Source: Hylemonella sp. (GTDB lineage: Bacteria; Pseudomonadota; Gammaproteobacteria; Burkholderiales; Burkholderiaceae_C). From it: a stretch of DNA of 64,000 bases. Both the position numbers and the translations under genes were made by a program. The DNA is taken from contig JAUYQZ010000049.1 of the NCBI GenBank assembly GCA_030695415.1, positions 286,958 through 350,957 of the forward strand. The letters run 5' to 3'. The stretch's first letter is position 1, and every line of letters begins with the position of its first letter. Shown here piece by piece: positions 1-8,684 of this stretch. The notes under the pieces are model-generated. The model was given only the letters and a program-made list of their open reading frames with translations, was not told where the DNA came from and did not search any database.

Positions 1-200
1 TGGTTTACGTGAGCCAGAGCGATGCTGAAGAGATGTGCCGCCGTCTGGCGCGCGAGGAAGGCATCTTCGCTGGCGTCTCGGCCGCCGGCGCCTGCTGGGT
101 TGCGCAGCAGATTGCCGCGCGCGAGACCAACGCGACCATTGCCTTCATCGTCTGCGACCGCGGTGACCGCTACCTGTCAACGGGCGTCTTCCCCGCCTGA
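1..200 (+). CDS. cysM: Cysteine synthase B, C-terminal fragment
   Basis: This is the 3' end of a gene that enters from the left edge; 65 codons and the TGA stop remain. The tail reads as the C-terminal part of a fold-type II PLP enzyme, with the glycine-rich stretch IFAGVSAAGACWVAQQ and the closing DRGDRYLSTGVF typical of O-acetylserine (thiol)-lyase B. That enzyme makes cysteine from O-acetylserine and sulfide or thiosulfate in the cytoplasm. The PLP lysine lies outside the window, so CysM rather than CysK rests on the tail alone. A 142-bp palindromic repeat begins at the base after the stop. Confidence 0.85.
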   Translation, partial: VYVSQSDAEEMCRRLAREEGIFAGVSAAGACWVAQQIAARETNATIAFIVCDRGDRYLSTGVFPA

Positions 201-342
201 GAACTTGTGAATAAATCTACTGCGCGACCCGATCGCCGCGTTGGGCGGTGCTCGCCATCCTCACGTACATCAAGTACGTTCCGGTGGCTGTGCTCCGTCC
301 GCCTTGCGATCGGGCCGCTCGCTACGATTTCTTCACAAGCTC
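201..342. repeat. Palindromic intergenic repeat, copy 1 (142 bp)
   Basis: The element starts directly after the cysM stop codon. It has 11-bp terminal inverted repeats with one mismatch (201-211 and 332-342). The two halves are imperfect reverse complements around a central ACGTAC-atcaa-GTACGT hairpin at 263-279. Copies of the same design lie at 1183-1324 and 8488-8610. It fills almost the whole gap before the NUDIX gene. Confidence 0.85.
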
Positions 343-355
343 CAAACCTCTCTTA

Positions 356-907
356 ATGAGCACTGATTTCCACTACTGTCCGGCCTGCGCCACGCCGCTG
401 GCCCTGATCAGCGTGCAGGAAGACGGTGGCCCCAAGGACCGCCTGCGCTGCCCGGCCTGCGGCTGGACCCACTGGAACAATCCCGTGCCCGTGCTGGCCG
501 CTGTGGTCGAGGTTCAAGGCCAGATCCTGCTGGCGCGCAATGCGGCCTGGGAAGGCAAGATGTACGCGCTGATCACCGGCTTCATGGAGGCCGGCGAAAC
601 GCCGCAGGAGGGCATCGCGCGCGAGATCAAGGAAGAGACGAACCTGCAGGCGCTGGAGTTGAACCTGATCGGGGTCTACGACTTCGAGCGCATGAACCAG
701 CTCATCGTGGCCTACCACGCGCGCTGCGAGGGGGAGATACGACTCTCGCCGGAGCTGGTGGATTACCGGCTGTTCGCTCCGGACAAGGTCAAATGCTGGC
801 CCGCCGGCACCGGCTACGCCCTGGCCGACTGGTTGCGCTCACGGGGCCATGAGCCCCAGTTCATCGAGTGGTCGCGCCCGCCACAAGACCACGCACCGCC
901 CGCCTGA
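356..907 (+). CDS. NUDIX hydrolase with N-terminal zinc ribbon
   Basis: The protein has 183 residues. Two CPxC pairs (Cys8/11 and Cys32/35) form a zinc ribbon, followed by a Nudix box at about residues 75-97 (GFMEAGET, then REIKEE), the Mg-binding motif that cleaves nucleoside diphosphates linked to another group. The final glycine of the consensus is replaced by asparagine (EETNL). The layout resembles NudC-type NADH/NAD-cap pyrophosphatases, but the protein is shorter and the substrate is not determined. The ATG at 356 was chosen because an upstream in-frame extension to 248 only translates the repeat. A short gap separates it from tusA. Confidence 0.85.
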   Translation: MSTDFHYCPACATPLALISVQEDGGPKDRLRCPACGWTHWNNPVPVLAAVVEVQGQILLARNAAWEGKMYALITGFMEAGETPQEGIAREIKEETNLQALELNLIGVYDFERMNQLIVAYHARCEGEIRLSPELVDYRLFAPDKVKCWPAGTGYALADWLRSRGHEPQFIEWSRPPQDHAPPA

Positions 908-920
908 TCCCCGGATTGCT

Positions 921-926
921 TAAAAT
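921..926 (+). promoter_or_regulatory. Candidate -10 box before the tusA-like gene
   Basis: TAAAAT followed by CGGC lies 29 bp before the tusA ATG. The same TAAAATCG string precedes prfB and ppnP in this window. No good -35 match is visible. Confidence 0.35.
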
Positions 927-954
927 CGGCTCTAACCTGAAATCTGGACTTGTG

Positions 955-1182
955 ATGAACGCTGACCGAGAACTCGACACCCGCGGGCTGAATTGCCCCC
1001 TGCCCATCCTCAAGACCAAGAAGGCCCTGTCGGAGATGACGAGCGGCCAGACCATCAAGGTCATCGCCACCGACGCCGGTACCGTTCGTGATTTCGTAGC
1101 CTTTGCCAAGCAGACCGGCAACGAATTGCTGGAACAGACCACTGAGGGCAAGGACTACATCCACGTCCTCAAGCGCCGCTAA
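955..1182 (+). CDS. tusA: TusA/SirA family sulfurtransferase
   Basis: The product is a 75-residue cytoplasmic protein with the family signature LDTRGLNCPLPILKTKKAL; the CPxP cysteine carries a persulfide. TusA proteins pass sulfur to tRNA 2-thiouridine synthesis, molybdenum cofactor synthesis or other acceptors; which one applies here cannot be told from sequence. Length matches the family (about 75-85 residues). The ATG at 955 follows a TAAAAT box and gives the normal N-terminus. The stop is followed immediately by the second palindromic repeat, and galU converges from the other side. Confidence 0.85.
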   Translation: MNADRELDTRGLNCPLPILKTKKALSEMTSGQTIKVIATDAGTVRDFVAFAKQTGNELLEQTTEGKDYIHVLKRR

Positions 1183-1324
1183 GAACCTGCGAATAAATCT
1201 ACTGCGCGGCCTGATCGCCGCGTTGGGCGGTGCTCGGAATCCTCACGTACATCAAGTACGCTCCGGTTCCTGCGCTCCGTCCGCCTTGCGCTGAGGCCGC
1301 TCGCTACGATTTCTTCGCAAGTTC
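1183..1324. repeat. Palindromic intergenic repeat, copy 2 (142 bp)
   Basis: It has the same length as copy 1 and again starts one base after a stop codon (tusA). Terminal inverted repeats are 1183-1193 and 1314-1324 with one mismatch; the central hairpin is ACGTAC-atcaa-GTACGC at 1245-1261. It occupies the gap between convergent tusA and galU, so its long hairpin may serve both as a terminator. Confidence 0.85.
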
Positions 1325-1336
1325 TAAGCGCTTGGT

Positions 1337-2218
1337 TCACACCTTGAGCGATTTCAGATACGCGCGGAAATTCGCCCCTACCTCGGGGTGCGCCAGGGCC
1401 AGCTCCACCGTGGCCTCCAAAAACCCTTCCTTGCTGCCGCAGTCATAGCGCTTGCCGGCGTAGGTGTAGGCGTAGGCCGCCTCGTGCTTCAAGAGGCCGG
1501 CAATGCCGTCGGTCAGCTGGATCTCGCCACCCGCGCCCCGCGGCTGCTGGCGGATCTGCTCGAACACGGCCGGGGTGAGGATGTAACGGCCCGCCACGGC
1601 CAGGCGTGAGGGCGCGACTTCGGGTGCAGGTTTTTCGACCATGCGCTCGATCCGCATCAGACGCTCGCCCGCTGGCGTACCCGCCACGATGCCGTAGCGG
1701 CGCACCTGGTCCTGCGGCACTTCCTGCACGGCAATCACCGAGTTGTTCAAGCGATAAAACTGCTCGGCCATCTGGGCCAGCACCGGGGTGCCACCGGGCG
1801 GCCCCATCATCAGGTCGTCGGCCAGCAGCACGGCAAAGGGCGAGTTTCCAGTGAGGTGCTCGGCGCACAGCACGGCGTGTCCCAGGCCCAGGGCACGCGG
1901 CTGGCGCACATAGGAGCAAAGCATGTCGTCCGGTTGTACCGAACGCACCAGGTCAAGCAGCGCCTGCTTGCCGCTCTGCGCCAGCTCGTTTTCCAGCTCG
2001 TACGCGGTGTCGAAATGGTCTTCGATGGCGCGCTTGTTGCGGCCCGTCACGAACACCATGTGACGGATGCCGGCCGCGTAGGCCTCTTCCACGGCGTACT
2101 GGATCAGCGGCTTGTCCACCACAGGCAGCATTTCCTTCGGCGCTGCTTTGGTGGCGGGCAGGAAACGCGTGCCGAGGCCGGCGACGGGGAAAACGGCGGT
2201 TCTGATTTTTTGCGTCAT
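1337..2218 (-). CDS. galU: UTP-glucose-1-phosphate uridylyltransferase
   Basis: The 293-residue protein makes UDP-glucose from UTP and glucose-1-phosphate for envelope polysaccharides, LPS and trehalose. The N-terminus holds the nucleotidyltransferase motif [20 protein letters not shown] followed by [17 protein letters not shown], diagnostic for bacterial GalU. Later segments ([33 protein letters not shown]) also match the family. Length is normal. It lies 25 bp downstream of valS on the same strand and may be cotranscribed with it. Confidence 0.95.
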   Translation of the reverse strand: MTQKIRTAVFPVAGLGTRFLPATKAAPKEMLPVVDKPLIQYAVEEAYAAGIRHMVFVTGRNKRAIEDHFDTAYELENELAQSGKQALLDLVRSVQPDDMLCSYVRQPRALGLGHAVLCAEHLTGNSPFAVLLADDLMMGPPGGTPVLAQMAEQFYRLNNSVIAVQEVPQDQVRRYGIVAGTPAGERLMRIERMVEKPAPEVAPSRLAVAGRYILTPAVFEQIRQQPRGAGGEIQLTDGIAGLLKHEAAYAYTYAGKRYDCGSKEGFLEATVELALAHPEVGANFRAYLKSLKV

Positions 2219-2243
2219 GGCCCGATTCTCCCCGCGAAATAGG

Positions 2244-5147
2244 TCACTTCAAGCGGACCAACTGGTCCTGGATCTTGGCCAAGGTCGCCGTGAAATCGGC
2301 CATGCGCTTGTTCTCCTGCTCGATCACGGTGGGAGGTGCCTTGGCCACGAAGGCTTCGTTGGAGAGCTTGTTCTTGGCCTTGGCGATCTCGCCCTCCAGG
2401 CGCGCCGCCTCCTTGCCCAGGCGCAGCTTCTCCGCGACCATGTCGACTTCCATATGCAGGCACAGGCGGGCTTCGCCCACCACGGCCACCGGTGCGGCCT
2501 GGGCGGCCGCGGCCCACTCGGCCTCGGCCTGGAACACCTTGACCTCGCTGAGCTTGGCCAGGGCCTGCAGCACCGGCGCCCACTGCTCCAGGAATGCCGT
2601 CTCGCCGGCACTGGCAGCCACCGCATACAAGGGCAGGCGCGTGGACGGCGACACATTCATCTCGCCGCGCAGGTTGCGGCAGGCGTCGACGAACTGGCGC
2701 AGGCGGGCCACCTCGGCCATGGCCGCAGCGTCAATGCGCTCCGGCTGGCTCACCGGGTAAGCGGCCACGCTCACCGATTCACCAGCCCGGCCGGCCACAG
2801 GCGCCACCTTTTGCCAGAGCTCTTCGGTGATGAAGGGGATCAGCGGGTGCGCCAGGCGCTGGATCGTTTCCAGCGTACGGATCAGGGTGCGGCGCGTGGC
2901 GCGCTGCTGCGCAGCGTCTCCGGTGTTGATCTGCACCTTGGCGATTTCCAGGTACCAGTCGCAGAACTCGTTCCAGACGAAGTCATAGATGGTGTTGGCC
3001 ACGTTGTCCAGGCGATAGTCGGCGAAGCCCTGGGCCACTTCGGCCTCGACCTGCTGCAGCAGCGAGACGATCCAGCGGTCGGCGGCGCTGAAGCTCAGGT
3101 AGCCATGGAAGGGGCCACCAGGCACACACTGCTCCTTGGTGTGCTCTTCCAGGCCGCAGTCCTGACCTTCACAGTTCATCAGCACGAAGCGTGTGGCGTT
3201 CCAGAGCTTGTTGCAGAAGTTGCGGTAACCCTCGCAGCGCTTGGAATCAAAATTGATGTTGCGCCCCAGCGAGGCCAGTGAGGCGAAAGTGAAGCGCAGA
3301 GCATCGGCACCGAAAGCCGGGATGCCTGCGGGGAATTCCTTTTCGGTGTTCTTTCGCACCTGGGGCGCGGTCTCGGGCTTGCGCAGACCGACGACGCGCT
3401 TGTCCAGCAGGGGGCCGAGGGCAATGCCGTCGATCAGGTCCACCGGGTCCAGCACATTGCCTTCACTCTTGCTCATCTTCTGGCCCTGCGCGTCGCGCAC
3501 CAGGCCGTGGATGTAGACGTGTTTGAAAGGCACCCGGCCGGTGAAGTGGGTCGTCATCATGATCATGCGGGCGACCCAGAAGAAGATGATGTCGTAGCCC
3601 GTGACCAGCACGCTGGAGGGCAGGTAGAGGTCGAAGTCTTCGGTCCCGCTACCGGAGGGGCGTTCCACAGCTTCTGGCCAGCCCATGGTGCTGAAGGGCA
3701 CCAGGGCCGAGGAGTACCAGGTGTCGAGCACGTCCTCGTCACGCACGAGTTTCTGGCCTGGTGCCTTGGCCTGGGCCTCGGCTTCATTGCGCGCCACGAT
3801 CACATTGCCGGCTTCGTCGTACCAGGCCGGGATCTGGTGGCCCCACCAGAGCTGGCGCGAGATGCACCAATCCTGGATGTTGTTCATCCACTGGTTGTAG
3901 GTGTTGACCCAGTTCTCGGGAACGAACTTCACCGCGCCGCTGTCGACGGCATCGATGGCCTTTTGCGCGATGCTCTTGCCTGTGGGGTCCTGCTCGCTGA
4001 CCTTCGTCATCGCCACGAACCACTGGTCCGTCAGCATGGGCTCGACGATCTGGCCCGTGCGGGTGCAGATGGGCACCATGAGCTTGTGCTTCTTGGTCTC
4101 CACCAGGGCGCCGATGGCTTCCAGGTCCTTCACGATGGCCTTGCGCGCCACGAAACGGTCCAGGCCGCGGTATTTTTCGGGCGCGTTGTCGTTGACGGTG
4201 GCCTGCAGCGTCAGCACGCAGATCAGCTCCAGCTTGTGCCGCTGGCCCACCTGGTAGTCGTTGGGGTCATGGGCCGGCGTGACCTTGACCACACCCGTGC
4301 CGAATTCCTTGTCCACGTAAGCGTCGGCGATCACCGGGATCTGGCGGCCCACCAGCGGCAGCGTGACCATCTTGCCGATCAGGTGTTTATAGCGCTCGTC
4401 TTCCGGGTGCACCATCACGGCCACGTCGCCCAGCATGGTCTCGGGGCGGGTGGTGGCCACGGTCAGGCTGCCTGTTCCATCGGCCATCGGATAGGCGATG
4501 TGCCAGAGCGAACCGTCTTTCTCTTCGCTTTCCACTTCCAGGTCGGACACGGCGGACTGCAGCACCGGGTCCCAGTTCACGAGGCGCTTGCCGCGGTAGA
4601 TGAGCCCTTGCTCGTACAGGCGCACGAAGGTCTCGGTGACGACCTTGCTGAGCTTGTCGTCCATGGTGAAGTATTCGCGGCTCCAGTCCACGCTGTCGCC
4701 CATGCGGCGCATCTGGGTGGTGATGGTGTTGCCGCTCTGCTCCTTCCACTCCCACACGCGCGAAACGAAGTTCTTGCGGCCCAGGTCGTGGCGGCTGAGC
4801 TTCTGTTCCTGCAACTGGCGCTCCACCACGATCTGGGTGGCGATGCCCGCGTGGTCGGTGCCCGGCACCCAGACCGTGTTCGCGCCCGCCATGCGGTGGT
4901 AGCGCGTGAGCGAGTCCATGATGGTCTGGTTGAAGGCATGGCCCATGTGCAGCGTGCCCGTCACATTGGGCGGCGGCAGCTGGATGGCGAAGGACGGCGC
5001 ACCCGCCTTGGCCTTGCCTGTGCCGCGGAAACCCGCGTTGCCGTAGCCGCGCTTGTCCCATTCGGGGCCCCAATGCGCCTCCAGGGCGGCGGGTTCGAAG
5101 GACTTGGACAGGCTGTTGAGGCCCGGTTGCTGGACGGTGTCGGTCAT
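2244..5147 (-). CDS. valS: Valyl-tRNA synthetase
   Basis: This 967-residue class I aminoacyl-tRNA synthetase charges tRNA-Val. The HIGH signature appears as HMGH at residues 67-70 within [17 protein letters not shown]. The connective editing domain follows, with [13 protein letters not shown], and the KMSKS loop ([12 protein letters not shown]) lies near residue 555-560. The C-terminal anticodon-binding domain ends in a lysine/glutamate-rich coiled coil (residues about 905-967), as expected for ValRS. Length is in the usual range (about 950). A terminator-like hairpin separates it from the upstream catabolic operon, so it probably has its own promoter. Confidence 0.97.
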   Translation of the reverse strand: MTDTVQQPGLNSLSKSFEPAALEAHWGPEWDKRGYGNAGFRGTGKAKAGAPSFAIQLPPPNVTGTLHMGHAFNQTIMDSLTRYHRMAGANTVWVPGTDHAGIATQIVVERQLQEQKLSRHDLGRKNFVSRVWEWKEQSGNTITTQMRRMGDSVDWSREYFTMDDKLSKVVTETFVRLYEQGLIYRGKRLVNWDPVLQSAVSDLEVESEEKDGSLWHIAYPMADGTGSLTVATTRPETMLGDVAVMVHPEDERYKHLIGKMVTLPLVGRQIPVIADAYVDKEFGTGVVKVTPAHDPNDYQVGQRHKLELICVLTLQATVNDNAPEKYRGLDRFVARKAIVKDLEAIGALVETKKHKLMVPICTRTGQIVEPMLTDQWFVAMTKVSEQDPTGKSIAQKAIDAVDSGAVKFVPENWVNTYNQWMNNIQDWCISRQLWWGHQIPAWYDEAGNVIVARNEAEAQAKAPGQKLVRDEDVLDTWYSSALVPFSTMGWPEAVERPSGSGTEDFDLYLPSSVLVTGYDIIFFWVARMIMMTTHFTGRVPFKHVYIHGLVRDAQGQKMSKSEGNVLDPVDLIDGIALGPLLDKRVVGLRKPETAPQVRKNTEKEFPAGIPAFGADALRFTFASLASLGRNINFDSKRCEGYRNFCNKLWNATRFVLMNCEGQDCGLEEHTKEQCVPGGPFHGYLSFSAADRWIVSLLQQVEAEVAQGFADYRLDNVANTIYDFVWNEFCDWYLEIAKVQINTGDAAQQRATRRTLIRTLETIQRLAHPLIPFITEELWQKVAPVAGRAGESVSVAAYPVSQPERIDAAAMAEVARLRQFVDACRNLRGEMNVSPSTRLPLYAVAASAGETAFLEQWAPVLQALAKLSEVKVFQAEAEWAAAAQAAPVAVVGEARLCLHMEVDMVAEKLRLGKEAARLEGEIAKAKNKLSNEAFVAKAPPTVIEQENKRMADFTATLAKIQDQLVRLK

Positions 5148-5155
5148 GGTGCTGA

Positions 5156-5190
5156 CAAAAAATGAAGAACGGCACCCGAGGGTGCCGTTC
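5156..5190 (-). terminator. Intrinsic terminator after the VOC/FAD/DUF2783 operon
   Basis: An inverted repeat GAACGGCACC ... GGTGCCGTTC at 5167-5190 with a tiny loop is followed, on the minus strand, by a T-rich run (TTTTTTG). It lies between the DUF2783 gene and valS, both on the minus strand. Confidence 0.75.
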
Positions 5191-5219
5191 CATGGGGTGT
5201 CTGGGAACTGCCCCTGATT

Positions 5220-5408
5220 TTACCGGGGCAGATCCTTGGCCGCCTGAATGCATTCGGCCAGCACATCCTTCGCTCCGATCTGGTTGGCCAGCAGCAGGAT
5301 CAGCCGGGCATTGAGCAGTTCGGACTGTTCACGACTCAGACCGGTATGGGCATCGAGCAACTGCTCGTAGAAGGTGTCGGCGTCCTGGAAATGGGGGGTG
5401 GTTTTCAT
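5220..5408 (-). CDS. DUF2783 domain small protein
   Basis: The 62-residue protein is acidic and helical (FYEQLLDAHTGLSREQSELLNARLILLLANQIG). From memory it matches DUF2783, a family usually encoded next to FAD-dependent aromatic monooxygenases. Here the gene follows the monooxygenase by only 3 bp and is the last gene of the operon. No catalytic motif is visible. A chaperone, subunit or regulatory role for the monooxygenase is inference from position alone. Confidence 0.75.
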   Translation of the reverse strand: MKTTPHFQDADTFYEQLLDAHTGLSREQSELLNARLILLLANQIGAKDVLAECIQAAKDLPR

Positions 5409-5411
5409 GGA

Positions 5412-7178
5412 CTACTCCTTGATGCCGATGCCGCGCTCGATGGCCTGGATCAGGCCGGCGTCCACGCTTTCTCCCGTAGCGGCGATATAGGCGTCGGGCC
5501 GCACCAGGGCCCAGGCATGGCCGAAGACATGGCAGGCTCCCTGCAGATGACCCTGCGGGTCGATCACGAACTCTCGCGCCTGGGGCCGGGTGTCCGGCCC
5601 CACGACCTGCACGCAACGCACGGGCGCAACGCTGCCCAGATGGCGCAGGCGTTGCGCCGCGGCCGCCGACATGTCGCCGAAGACCAGCACCAGCAACTGG
5701 CCGCCCGCCCACTCGATCAGGTCGTTGACGCAGCCAGCGCTTTGATCGGCCCAGCGGAAACTCACGTTCTGCACGGAGAGGCCGCCGCTGCGGTCGCAGA
5801 TGCCGGACTGCGTGTAGCTGTTGGCCACGGCCATGCGGCCGGTGTTGATCAGCTGGCGGGCAAACGGGTACTGGCGCGCCAGGCTGATGGCCGCACTGCG
5901 GAAGGTGCGCTCCATGCCGTCGGCCGGGCGCAGAAAGCGCGCGGTGCGGTTGGTGACCTGCACGTTCTGCGCGGCGGCCTCGTGGCGCTCCTGGTCATAG
6001 CTGTCCAGCAGGCTCGCCGGCGCCTGGCCGCGCAGCACGGCCGCCAGTTTCCAGGCCAGGTTGTCGGCATCGGCCACGCCGGTGTTGCCACCACGCGCAC
6101 CGAAGGGACTGACGATTTTGGCCGTGTCGCCCATGAAATAGACGCTACCGATGCGCAGGGTGTCCAGGCACTGGCTGCGGTAGGCGTAGGGACCGACCCA
6201 GACGATCTCGCAGTCCACGTCGGGGCCGAACTGCTGCCTGAGTCGCTCGCGAACCACGTCCTCCCGGCTCACGAGCTCGGGGTCGGCGTTGGGCTCCATC
6301 TGGTAGTCGATACGCCAGACCTCGTCGCCCATCAGGTGCTGCCAGACCGCTCGGTTGCCATTGAAGGGCGCCTCGATCCAGGTGTGGCGCTCCTGCGGCG
6401 GACGGTGCCTGAAGCGAACATCGGCAATGCACCAGCGGTCGTCGCCGCGGCGCGAGGTCATGGTGGCGTCAGTCCAGCCGTGGAAGGGCGTGTGCGAGCC
6501 GCTGGCGTCGATCACGTGCTCGGCCTCCAGCTGGTAAGGGCCGGCCGGCGTGTCCACCGTCAGCGTGGCGTAGCCCTCCTGCTGCCTGAAGCCTGTCACG
6601 CGCGACTTCCAGCGCAGGTCCACCTGGCCCAGCCCGTAAATGCGCTCGACCAGATAGCCCTCGATATAGAACTGCTGGATGTTGATGAAAGGCGGCTGGG
6701 CCGAGAGACCAAAGCTGCTCTGCTGGCGCAAGTCGAAGGAATAGACCTCGTCCTGGCCGGCAAAGGTGCGGCCCACGCTCCACTGGATGCCCTTGGCGGC
6801 GATACGCTCGTAGATACCCAGTCGCTGGAAGATCTCCAGCGACTTCTGCGTGTAGCAGATGCCGCGCGAGGACGCGCCCTTGACGCCCACCGTGCTGTCC
6901 TCGTCCAGCAGGACGGCCTGCACCCCCAGCTTCGCGAGGCAACAAGCCAGGGTCAGGCCGGTGATGCCGGCGCCGACAATGACGACCTGGTGGCGTTTCG
7001 TGCCACCCTTGAGCTCCGGCGGCTCGACAAAGGGGTACTGGGGCAGTTCATAGCCCTTGCCCTGGGTGAACTCGTAGCCGTTCGTATAGGCCACGTCACG
7101 GTACGTCGTCTGCAATGGGTCGGCTCCGGCCTGCCGGATCGCGGTTCGAGCCCCTTCGGGCGACTGTGCGGGGCTCAT
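5412..7178 (-). CDS. FAD-dependent monooxygenase (aromatic hydroxylase type)
   Basis: The 588-residue protein has a Rossmann FAD motif VVIVGAGITGLTLACCLAKL near residues 65-84, and the second FAD motif GDTAKIVSPFGARGGNTG followed by DADNLAWKLAAVL. This is the layout of class A flavin hydroxylases such as MhpA and PheA, which hydroxylate phenolic substrates with NAD(P)H and oxygen. The N-terminus is extended by about 60 residues before the FAD motif, and there is a C-terminal thioredoxin-like tail. The start overlaps the stop of the VOC gene by 4 bp (ATGA), so the two are translationally coupled. The substrate is unknown. Confidence 0.88.
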   Translation of the reverse strand: MSPAQSPEGARTAIRQAGADPLQTTYRDVAYTNGYEFTQGKGYELPQYPFVEPPELKGGTKRHQVVIVGAGITGLTLACCLAKLGVQAVLLDEDSTVGVKGASSRGICYTQKSLEIFQRLGIYERIAAKGIQWSVGRTFAGQDEVYSFDLRQQSSFGLSAQPPFINIQQFYIEGYLVERIYGLGQVDLRWKSRVTGFRQQEGYATLTVDTPAGPYQLEAEHVIDASGSHTPFHGWTDATMTSRRGDDRWCIADVRFRHRPPQERHTWIEAPFNGNRAVWQHLMGDEVWRIDYQMEPNADPELVSREDVVRERLRQQFGPDVDCEIVWVGPYAYRSQCLDTLRIGSVYFMGDTAKIVSPFGARGGNTGVADADNLAWKLAAVLRGQAPASLLDSYDQERHEAAAQNVQVTNRTARFLRPADGMERTFRSAAISLARQYPFARQLINTGRMAVANSYTQSGICDRSGGLSVQNVSFRWADQSAGCVNDLIEWAGGQLLVLVFGDMSAAAAQRLRHLGSVAPVRCVQVVGPDTRPQAREFVIDPQGHLQGACHVFGHAWALVRPDAYIAATGESVDAGLIQAIERGIGIKE

Positions 7179-7810
7179 GCCTTGCCCTTCTGCGCGGCGC
7201 GCGCAGCCACTTCGGGCCGGTCATTCTGTTGCGGCTTCAGCGGTGCGGCCACCTTGCCGGCGGCGCGCTCCTGGCGCCAGACCGCCTTGCGCGCGCTCCA
7301 TTCGTTGAGGCGCGCGTGAGCGGTGGTGCTTTCCTGGAGCATCTGGAACTCGTCAGCGACCTGAGCCGAAAGCTCGAGCCGGATGCCGTTGGGGTCAAAA
7401 AAGTAAATGCTCTTGAAGATGTGATGGTCGGTCACACCGATCACCTCGATGCCGTGGGCCTGCAGCCTCGCCTTCATGTCTTCGAGCTGCGCAACGGAAT
7501 CGAGCCTGAAGGCGACGTGGTTCACCCAGCGCGGCGTGTTGGCGCTGGGCTCGGCGGCCACATCGTCGCCCAGGTCGAAGAAGGCGATGAAGGAGCCGTC
7601 CTGCAGGCGAAAGAAGAAGTGCGTGTAGGGACAGTATTCCCCCGTGCTGGGCACGTGGTCGCTCTGGATGATGTGGTACAGCGGCAGGCCCAGGATGTCT
7701 TCATAGAAGTGTCGCGTCTCCTCGGCGTCGCGCGCCCGGTAGGCGTAATGGTGCAACTGCTGGATCGGCGGCGGCGGCGGCAAGGCGGCCGCGCGGGGAC
7801 TGTTGCTCAT
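7175..7810 (-). CDS. VOC (glyoxalase/bleomycin/extradiol dioxygenase) family protein
   Basis: The 211-residue protein opens with a low-complexity proline stretch, then a VOC domain: HHYAYRARDAEETRHFYEDI, a central HVAFRLDSVAQLEDMKARL and YFFDPNGIRLELS. Metal ligands expected for the fold are the histidine of LHHYAYR, the histidine of NHVAFR and the glutamate of RLELS. The family includes extradiol dioxygenases and glyoxalases. As first gene of an operon with an aromatic monooxygenase, ring cleavage or handling of a ring-cleavage product is a reasonable inference. A 55-residue charged C-terminal tail is atypical. Confidence 0.8.
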   Translation of the reverse strand: MSNSPRAAALPPPPPIQQLHHYAYRARDAEETRHFYEDILGLPLYHIIQSDHVPSTGEYCPYTHFFFRLQDGSFIAFFDLGDDVAAEPSANTPRWVNHVAFRLDSVAQLEDMKARLQAHGIEVIGVTDHHIFKSIYFFDPNGIRLELSAQVADEFQMLQESTTAHARLNEWSARKAVWRQERAAGKVAAPLKPQQNDRPEVAARAAQKGKA

Positions 7811-7829
7811 GGGTACTCCTCGGCAGTCA

Positions 7830-7864
7830 ATTCACTGATCCGTAATTCATTCACTTTACCGTAA
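7830..7864 (-). promoter_or_regulatory. Tandem 16-bp direct repeats upstream of the VOC/FAD operon
   Basis: ATTCACTgatCCGTAA at 7830-7845 recurs as ATTCACTttaCCGTAA at 7849-7864, a 19-bp period, starting 20 bp upstream of the VOC start codon. Thirteen of 16 positions are fixed. Each unit has ATT/AAT edges. This is a good candidate operator for the operon; the regulator is not in the window. Confidence 0.5.
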
Positions 7865-7915
7865 CTCCCCAGGGCGCCGAGCTGGCCCGCCAGCCTGAAC
7901 CAGGGCAGTTATTGC

Positions 7916-7931
7916 GAATCAATATCGATTC
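7916..7931. promoter_or_regulatory. Candidate operator palindrome (GAATC-N6-GATTC)
   Basis: A perfect 5-bp inverted repeat GAATC ... GATTC with a 6-bp spacer sits in the most AT-rich part of the gap between the divergent VOC and rubrerythrin genes. The wider sequence TTGCGAATCAATATCGATTC loosely resembles Fur-type sites. Which gene it serves is not known. Confidence 0.35.
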
Positions 7932-8064
7932 TTAATAGCGAGCAGCAATTTGTCATATTGAAAGTGCCAATTAGACGCCCCAAGAACTCCAGGAATACCC
8001 TCTCGTCAGTCTTTGACCTGTTCAAAGCATTCCCGTGTTTTCTCAACGCATCAAGGAGATAGCC

Positions 8065-8487
8065 ATGCCCGCACTGAAAGGTTCCAAAACGGAACAGTGC
8101 CTGAAGGACGCCTTCGCCGGCGAATCACAGGCCAACCGCCGCTACCTGTATTTCGCAAACAAGGCCGACGTGGAAGGCCAGAACGACGTGGCGGCGCTGT
8201 TCCGCTCCACCGCTGAAGGCGAGACCGGCCACGCCCACGGCCACCTGGAATTCCTGGAGCAGTCCGGCGACCCCGCCACCGGCATGCCCATCGGCTCCAC
8301 CCGCGACAACCTGAAGTCAGCTGTCGCCGGCGAAACCCATGAGTACACCGACATGTACCCCGGCATGGCCAAGACCGCCCGTGCTGAAGGCTTCGACGAA
8401 GTCGCCGACTGGTTCGAGACGCTGGCCAAGGCCGAGCGCTCGCACGCGAATCGCTACCAGAAGGCCCTGAACGAACTCGTGGATTAA
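8065..8487 (+). CDS. Rubrerythrin-like diiron protein lacking the rubredoxin domain
   Basis: The 140-residue protein is a ferritin-like four-helix bundle. Ligand motifs for a diiron site are visible: [30 protein letters not shown] (ExxxH-like), [14 protein letters not shown] and AERSHANRY (ExxH). No CxxC pair follows, so the C-terminal rubredoxin domain of classic rubrerythrin is absent. Rubrerythrins reduce hydrogen peroxide using electrons from a partner. The start ATG at 8065 has an AAGGAG ribosome site 6 bases upstream. It leads a trio with an Fe-S oxidoreductase and a DUF3501 protein, which I infer supply electrons. Confidence 0.88.
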   Translation: MPALKGSKTEQCLKDAFAGESQANRRYLYFANKADVEGQNDVAALFRSTAEGETGHAHGHLEFLEQSGDPATGMPIGSTRDNLKSAVAGETHEYTDMYPGMAKTARAEGFDEVADWFETLAKAERSHANRYQKALNELVD

Positions 8488-8610
8488 GGGCTACTGCGCG
8501 AGCCGATAGCGGCGTTGCGGGCCCCGTTCAGGCCATCCTCATGCACCCCAAGTGCATTCCGGTGGCCCGACACCCGCGCCTTGCTCTCGGCCGGCTCGCT
8601 ACGCCGTGAG
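8488..8610. repeat. Palindromic intergenic repeat, copy 3 (divergent)
   Basis: It begins at the base after the rubrerythrin stop. The left part CTACTGCGCGAGCCGATAG and right part GGCTCGCTACG match copies 1 and 2, with a central hairpin ATGCAC-cccaa-GTGCAT at 8541-8557. Compared with copy 1, two base pairs of that stem have changed on both sides. A further small hairpin TACGCC-gtga-GGCGTA lies at 8600-8615. The terminal repeats are less clear, so the right limit is approximate. Confidence 0.7.
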
Positions 8611-8684
8611 GCGTAGTGGGTTTGCGAAAGACTTCTGGGAGCACAGAGGTCTTCTTCAAACCACCACAACAAAGAGGACACACC

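Noticed and set aside
248..355. Upstream extension of the NUDIX gene
   Set aside because: The added residues are encoded by the palindromic repeat, and similar nonsense is encoded by copy 2.
3507..5165. A 552-codon open frame on the plus strand opposite valS
   Set aside because: It mirrors valS codon bias, has no start signal and no domain.
5346..7319. A 657-codon open frame opposite the FAD monooxygenase
   Set aside because: Shadow of the real gene; rich in repeated His/Ala/Gly-type residues without motif.
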